NCBI GenBank assembly: GCA_019429365.1
Contig: JAHYJD010000034.1
Coordinates: 1-32,167, forward strand
Source of the DNA: Bacteroidales bacterium
GTDB taxonomy: Bacteria; Bacteroidota; Bacteroidia; Bacteroidales; UBA7960
DNA length: 32,167 nt
Reading direction: 5' to 3'
Part shown: positions 28,901-32,167 of the stretch, piece by piece
How positions within the stretch are numbered: the first letter of the stretch is position 1
How the letters are laid out: each line of letters opens with the position of its first letter
Translations under genes and position numbers: made by a program
Notes under the pieces: model-generated
What the model saw: the letters and a program-made list of their open reading frames with translations, nothing else
What the model was told of the DNA's origin: nothing
Databases searched by the model: none

Positions 28901-30080
28901 TATGCATGGCTGCTTCTCCAGAGCGAACAAACTGGGCAGCGGTACCACTTGAATAGGGATAAGCCAATTGGGAAATACGAAACCACCTGCGAGGCACGAC
29001 AGTAGTCACATCCAGCAGGTTGTTTCCATTGAGGCCGCCATCGGCCGCAGTGTTGCGCTTCACCTGCCAGCCCTCGGGCAGGGCGCCGCCTGTCAGGGCA
29101 GGTTCAAAGCCTTCAAACCACACGTTGGTATACTGGTTGGGGTCAGCAATTACCACATACTGTCCGATCCAGTCTTCAAAATGGCTGACACGGGCATAAA
29201 CGCCGGGATAGCCGGGCAGGCCACAACCATTTCCCCAGCTCACTACACCTGCAATTTTATATCCCCCAAAACCATCGGGTACTACCATTGGGCCACCGCT
29301 GTCGCCTTGGCAAGCATCCACGCCTGCAACGCCAGCCATAATCATGTCGGCAGTGATCATTGACGGAGGATAGCTGGTTTGTGAAACATCTACTATTGGC
29401 ACTTCGGCCGCCCTGAGTTCATTGACTACCGGGCCCTGGAAGGTCAGGGAGCCCCAACCCGAGATCTTGGCCATAACGCCTGGGTCGGTCATGCCGGCCG
29501 CGGCATCAGCTTGGGTAACAACTTTAACTGCATTCTTGGCAGGGTGACTTAAGTCAATAGGGCTTGTTAAGCGAATAAGAGCAATGTCATTCTGATTTGA
29601 ATCATCGTTGTAATCCGGATGCAAAATAAACTCAGCTACATTATAGTAACTGCCCAGGGTAGAGTTGAGCAAGGTAAACCCTGCCCTTATCCGTATATGC
29701 TGAGGCTGAAGGTCCACATCCTCCCAAATCAGACAGTGTGACGCGGTAAGAATCCACTCATCATTAATAATGGTACCGCCACAAAAATGCCCGCCGCCGA
29801 ACTGGGGCTGAAGCTGCAAGGAAACCTGCCAGGGATAATCGAGAATGTCAACAGGTTCACCGCCCACAATACGACTGGAAATGCCATAACGATCGAAAAA
29901 GCGCTCCAGGGACTCCGGAGTTGGGTCTTGAGCCAGGTTCGATTCCTGCTCGGGGGTTAGCTTTAAAGAAAGATCGATCTGGTTTCCCTGGTGGGGGTTG
30001 TCGACCTGGGCCATTCCCGCAAAGGGAAAAAGAAAACATAATAATCCGGCTATAGCCAGCCTGGTAAATTTTTTATTCAT
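25983..30080 (-). CDS. Secreted trypsin-like protease, mosaic, with T9SS sorting domain
   Basis: 1365 residues. Signal peptide about 1-24. A propeptide ends at R70, before I71-V-G-G, the classical trypsinogen activation site. The S1 (chymotrypsin-fold) domain has H115 (TASHC), D165 (NDIALIRL) and S261 (GDSGGP). D255, six residues before the serine, matches trypsin D189, and SWGNGCG with PGVYARV keeps the pocket open, so cleavage after Lys/Arg is expected. Next come a cleaved-adhesin/choice-of-anchor-J type domain (about 320-505), a carboxypeptidase-regulatory-like domain (about 507-582), a BACON-like domain split by an insert (586-625 and 838-897), two more regulatory-like domains (about 898-972 and 976-1053), three InlB-B-type repeats (about 1056-1274) and a type A T9SS sorting domain (about 1284-1365, VYPNPASGKFFLK). 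It should be exported and displayed on the cell surface. Confidence 0.92.
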   Translation of the reverse strand: MNKKFTRLAIAGLLCFLFPFAGMAQVDNPHQGNQIDLSLKLTPEQESNLAQDPTPESLERFFDRYGISSRIVGGEPVDILDYPWQVSLQLQPQFGGGHFCGGTIINDEWILTASHCLIWEDVDLQPQHIRIRAGFTLLNSTLGSYYNVAEFILHPDYNDDSNQNDIALIRLTSPIDLSHPAKNAVKVVTQADAAAGMTDPGVMAKISGWGSLTFQGPVVNELRAAEVPIVDVSQTSYPPSMITADMIMAGVAGVDACQGDSGGPMVVPDGFGGYKIAGVVSWGNGCGLPGYPGVYARVSHFEDWIGQYVVIADPNQYTNVWFEGFEPALTGGALPEGWQVKRNTAADGGLNGNNLLDVTTVVPRRWFRISQLAYPYSSGTAAQFVRSGEAAMHIYWDTQDFTWAITPEIQLPVDAEDLQLSFWPWMNSDITQNYITQLYVNILVDEQWETIASLDDGTINMFSSSVEIALADYLGETVKFAFVHKWNDGIQMSIDDIAIRYENPQATAIFSVSDGVNPLSGAAVDITGVGLFTTGEDGRVSVDVYLGPNAYEFTVARPGYYPYNGSVEITADNQLVEIELEKIPAPEISVSPQSIELEVYQGFQASTALEIANPGDADLTWNLFAIPAVKHEKVAEVPSGSPVVYEGIVANGTFRAYQDPDYVAEESGRLFEQVEIHHDSGPGSNSVGTNSAANWISAARFTPEDLALYYGLYELSAVRFHIRYNTFSSVTAKVWKGGTENGPAEEIYSAVVTSEVVIDGFTNHELPEPIALEAGYEYWIGYQIAATGSYPSTVDVGPMVPGKGAWMFFNNAWQLLPDIAPSLNYNWVIRGVLDPLLGVDWLSFEPDAGTVEPDQEATPLVVIDASDLELGDYQANIVVRSNAGDDILVPVTISVVPPVFDVEFLVVNPDGEPVEEAVISLNGLTNAAGDYLFADVIAGTYAFTIQKEGYFDANGSVMVVDQDVMITIMLIPEDATTYALDINIDDEFGNPVEGAYLVLENFGGYFTDSQGSISLQVVAGAYDFFVSKYGFAPQSGQVSIVDADFDLDITMTYLRYMVSISADPETGGTAMGAGEYYHGQTVTITAQAADYHTFVNWTEADEVISENEAYTFEITGPRSFTAHFQINTYQLVVTAEPTAGGSVAGSGVFEHGTLVVVTAVPAASYVFVHWTEAGEVIEDAGATYSFNIESDRNLVAVFNLVTHTLTILKTGEGITDPEVGEHVYPHGTSVTLTATNDGMWVFQHWTVGSQNIPSNVFNVTMNSDQTVHAYFQDVTSVDEPETLAGFTVYPNPASGKFFLKLNRGFGTGQLRVIDAAGNVVFVRTLESIGASQTIELDASTWTRGIYFVSLTSEHGVQTTSVVISR
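26259..26915 (-). repeat. Three tandem InlB B-like protein repeats in the protease gene
   Basis: The encoded residues 1056-1274 contain three copies of a module of about 70 residues, each with the pattern Gly-rich turn, HGTxVxxTA, then HW/NWT and F-x-x-x-x-A-x-F ends (HGQTVTITAQA / HGTLVVVTAVP / HGTSVTLTATN; FVNWTEA / FVHWTEA / FQHWTVG). This matches the divergent InlB B-repeat/Flg_new type, commonly used as a stalk or carbohydrate-facing spacer in surface proteins. Confidence 0.75.
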
Positions 30081-30194
30081 GGACTCTGGTTTTATGATTA
30101 TGATTCAGGAACTTAATCTTCAAAACAGCTTGCAATAAAAGGCAAAAAGCCCTTTTTGGTAAAAAATTCCTGTAAAAGTAGGATATTTTGCCGA

Positions 30195-30287
30195 ATCCAA
30201 AAAAAGGACTCAGACAAAACGGAGGCATTTAGGAAGCCTGCCATCGCCTGAAAGCCCTTTAATTATTAGGCGATTGCTTTTTTTGTT
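30195..30287 (+). ncRNA. Possible small RNA or leader ending in a terminator-like hairpin
   Basis: In the 261-bp divergent spacer 30081-30341 no protein gene is visible. A short AGGC/GCCT hairpin near 30223-30238 is followed by ATCGCCTGA (30243-30251) pairing with TTAGGCGAT (30266-30274, one G-T pair), then seven T (30278-30284). This has the form of a rho-independent terminator, but nothing upstream on this strand needs one. The 5' end given is a guess. Confidence 0.25.
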
Positions 30288-30288
30288 G

Positions 30289-30296
30289 TAATTTTG
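30289..30296 (+). promoter_or_regulatory. Candidate -7 box (TAATTTTG) for mutA
   Basis: Perfect TAnnTTTG match 45 bp before the mutA ATG and just downstream of the T-run of the hairpin at 30243-30284. Confidence 0.45.
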
Positions 30297-30341
30297 CAGC
30301 GTTTTTACCATTCACCAGCCCAAAACCAAAAATTGCTATTT

Positions 30342-32167
30342 ATGGATCAGGAAAAGACAGCCGGTTTGTTTCAGGAATTTCCACCGGTATCGACCCAGCA
30401 ATGGGAAGAAAAAATTCATGAAGACCTTAAGGGTGCAGATTACGAAAAGAAGCTGATCTGGAAAACCATCGAAGGCCTGAAGATCAGACCTTATTACCGC
30501 GCAGAAGACCTGGAGAAGCTGGCACACATGCATGCCCTTCCGGGCGAAGCGCCTTTTGTACGCGGCGGTAAAACCCGCAACAACGACTGGGAGATACGCC
30601 AGGACATTGACGCAGAAGACCCCGAAAAAGCCAATGCCACCGCACTGAAGGCCCTTGCCAAAGGCGCCGAAGCCGTGGGCCTCAATGCCGGCGAAGTGGC
30701 ATCAGCCCCTGATCTGGCAAAACTTATAGAAAACATCGACCCCGCCAAAACGCCAGTGCATTTCAACCACGGGAAAAACTTCCCCCAACTTGCCGAATGG
30801 CTGGTAAATATGTACAACCAGGAAGCCCGAGGCTCTTTCAACTTCGATCCACTGGGATATTTTGTGCTCTACAACAAGTTTTACGAAACCCGTGAGGCCA
30901 ATGTGGAGCAAGCCGCCGAACTACTTAAGCTCGGCAAGGAAAGGCTGCCGAAGTTCAAAACCATCGCAGTAAACGGCCAGCACTTCCACAATGCCGGGGC
31001 CAGCCTGGTGCAGGAACTGGCCTTTGCACTGGCACAGGGCAATGAATATCTTGCCGCGCTGACAGAAAAAGGGTTCGGTGCCGACGACATTGCCAACCGC
31101 ATGACGTTTACCCTGGCCGTGGGTTCCAATTACTTCCTGGAAATTGCTAAACTACGGGCCGCAAGGCTGCTGTGGGCGAAAATTGTGGAGCAATACCAGC
31201 CTGTCAAGCCGGAAAGCCTGAAAATGACCATACATGCCGTAACTTCCTCGTGGAACAAAAGCATTTACGACCCTTACGTCAATATGCTGCGCACCACCAC
31301 CGAAGCCATGGCCGCAGCCATTGGAGGTGCCGATAGTATGACCGTGCAGCCTTTCGACAGCACCTACAAGAAATCTGATGATTTCTCCGACCGCATTGCC
31401 CGAAACCAGCAAATCGTGCTGAAATATGAAGCTTACTTTAATAAAGTTTCAGACCCTGCCGCCGGATCCTATTATGTTGAAAACCTCACCCATTCCATTG
31501 CTGAGGCAGCCTGGAACCTATTCGTTGAAGTGGAAGAGCAGGGTGGGTTCATCACTTCCGTGGAAAAGAGATTCATCCAAGAGCAAATTCAAAATACCTG
31601 CCAGCAGCGCGACATGGACATTGCCATGCGCAAGCAGGTGTTTGTGGGGGTAAACCAGTACCCCAACCTCAATGAAGAAATGCTCGACAAGTTGCAGCCT
31701 ATTGCCAAACTCACCGATCTGGCCGGACTAAGGCCTTACCGCGGGGTGCAGGCTTTCGAAGCCCTGCGACTGGCCGTTGAAAACCACAAGAAAAAAGGTT
31801 TTGAAGTTCCAAAAGTATTCCTGTTAACTTACGGCAACCTGACCATGCGCAAGGCAAGGGCAAGTTTTTCCACCAACTTTTTCGGCGTGGCCGGTTACCA
31901 GATCATCGACAACCCCGGCTTCCAAAATATCGAAGAGGGAGTGCAGGCTGCCATCGACCAAAGCGCCGATATTGTAGTGCTTTGCAGCAGCGACGAGGAA
32001 TATGCCGACATGGCACCCGCAGCCACCATTATCAAGGAAAAGTCGCCAAAAACTCAAGTGGTGGTGGCGGGCTATCCCAAAGAGTTGCTGGAGCAACTCG
32101 ACCAGGCCGGCGTGGATCACTACATTCATATGCGCACCGACCTGCTGCAGGCGCTCACCCATTTCAA
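30342..32167 (+). CDS. mutA: Methylmalonyl-CoA mutase small subunit, 3' end cut
   Basis: Starts at the ATG at 30342 (MDQEKTAGLFQEFPPVSTQQ) and is open to the end of the window, giving 608 residues, nearly the full length of about 620. The N-terminal TIM-barrel part has KGADYEKKLIWKT and later DPAAGSYYVENLT (about residue 373), both typical of the mutase barrel. The C-terminal domain has the B12-binding fold but lacks the DxHxxG motif: the corresponding segment reads LLTYGNLTMRKARASFSTNFFGVAGY. That loss identifies the non-catalytic small subunit, which pairs with MutB (expected just downstream). The heterodimer interconverts succinyl-CoA and methylmalonyl-CoA in propionate metabolism. Confidence 0.95.
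   Translation, partial: MDQEKTAGLFQEFPPVSTQQWEEKIHEDLKGADYEKKLIWKTIEGLKIRPYYRAEDLEKLAHMHALPGEAPFVRGGKTRNNDWEIRQDIDAEDPEKANATALKALAKGAEAVGLNAGEVASAPDLAKLIENIDPAKTPVHFNHGKNFPQLAEWLVNMYNQEARGSFNFDPLGYFVLYNKFYETREANVEQAAELLKLGKERLPKFKTIAVNGQHFHNAGASLVQELAFALAQGNEYLAALTEKGFGADDIANRMTFTLAVGSNYFLEIAKLRAARLLWAKIVEQYQPVKPESLKMTIHAVTSSWNKSIYDPYVNMLRTTTEAMAAAIGGADSMTVQPFDSTYKKSDDFSDRIARNQQIVLKYEAYFNKVSDPAAGSYYVENLTHSIAEAAWNLFVEVEEQGGFITSVEKRFIQEQIQNTCQQRDMDIAMRKQVFVGVNQYPNLNEEMLDKLQPIAKLTDLAGLRPYRGVQAFEALRLAVENHKKKGFEVPKVFLLTYGNLTMRKARASFSTNFFGVAGYQIIDNPGFQNIEEGVQAAIDQSADIVVLCSSDEEYADMAPAATIIKEKSPKTQVVVAGYPKELLEQLDQAGVDHYIHMRTDLLQALTHF

Noticed and set aside
30081-30341. Possible cobalamin riboswitch before the B12-dependent mutase gene.
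   Set aside because: I see no B12-box-like segment and the spacer is only about 260 bp, shared with a divergent gene; the hairpins present do not match the riboswitch layout.

Overview
The window reads as ordinary chromosome of a member of the Bacteroidota, probably Bacteroidales or a related marine or anaerobic lineage. The evidence is two secreted proteins with type IX secretion (T9SS) C-terminal sorting domains, a DUF3108 protein, an lptE-like/secG/groESL cluster headed by a sigma-54 activator, a methylmalonyl-CoA mutase small subunit, and repeated matches to the Bacteroidota -7 promoter box TAnnTTTG close upstream of genes. I see no phage, insertion sequence, CRISPR array or plasmid function. 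Species-level assignment is not possible from sequence reading alone.

Layout. 1-1657: end of a radical SAM protein, then lipoate-protein ligase and a short pterin-carbinolamine dehydratase in one unit, followed by a structured intergenic stretch. 1855-4251: a two-module FtsX/MacB-type permease. 4273-8229 (minus): a long KamA-type radical SAM aminomutase and a polysaccharide flippase. 8338-10302: a secreted M1 aminopeptidase with a T9SS tail, convergent with a small unknown gene (10299-10514). 10608-10679: tRNA-Arg(CCT). 10781-15108 (minus): methionyl-tRNA synthetase and a hybrid histidine kinase. 15334-20927 (plus): a small membrane protein, sigma-54 activator, LptE-like lipoprotein, TPR-like protein and SecG, then a strong terminator, then groES-groEL. 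20985-25836 (minus): S4 RNA-binding protein, cyclophilin, lipoprotein, DUF3108 protein and leucyl-tRNA synthetase. 25983-30080 (minus): a 1365-residue trypsin-like mosaic protease with a T9SS tail. 30342-end (plus): methylmalonyl-CoA mutase small subunit, cut by the window edge.

How the genes work together. The clearest functional block is 15334-20927: envelope biogenesis (LptE-like, SecG) and folding (GroES/EL) sit behind an enhancer-binding protein that has an intact GAFTGA loop but no N-terminal sensor domain, directly preceded by a membrane protein that could be its partner (inference). The two T9SS proteases would act outside the cell or at the surface. The rest is housekeeping (two aminoacyl-tRNA synthetases, a tRNA, lipoate attachment, propionate/succinate metabolism).

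No wholly new system is evident. The points most worth a second look are the long KamA protein with unknown substrate, the sigma-54/envelope/chaperonin arrangement, the mosaic protease with a split BACON-like domain, a symmetric nested inverted repeat before the permease gene, and an orphan terminator-like hairpin before mutA.
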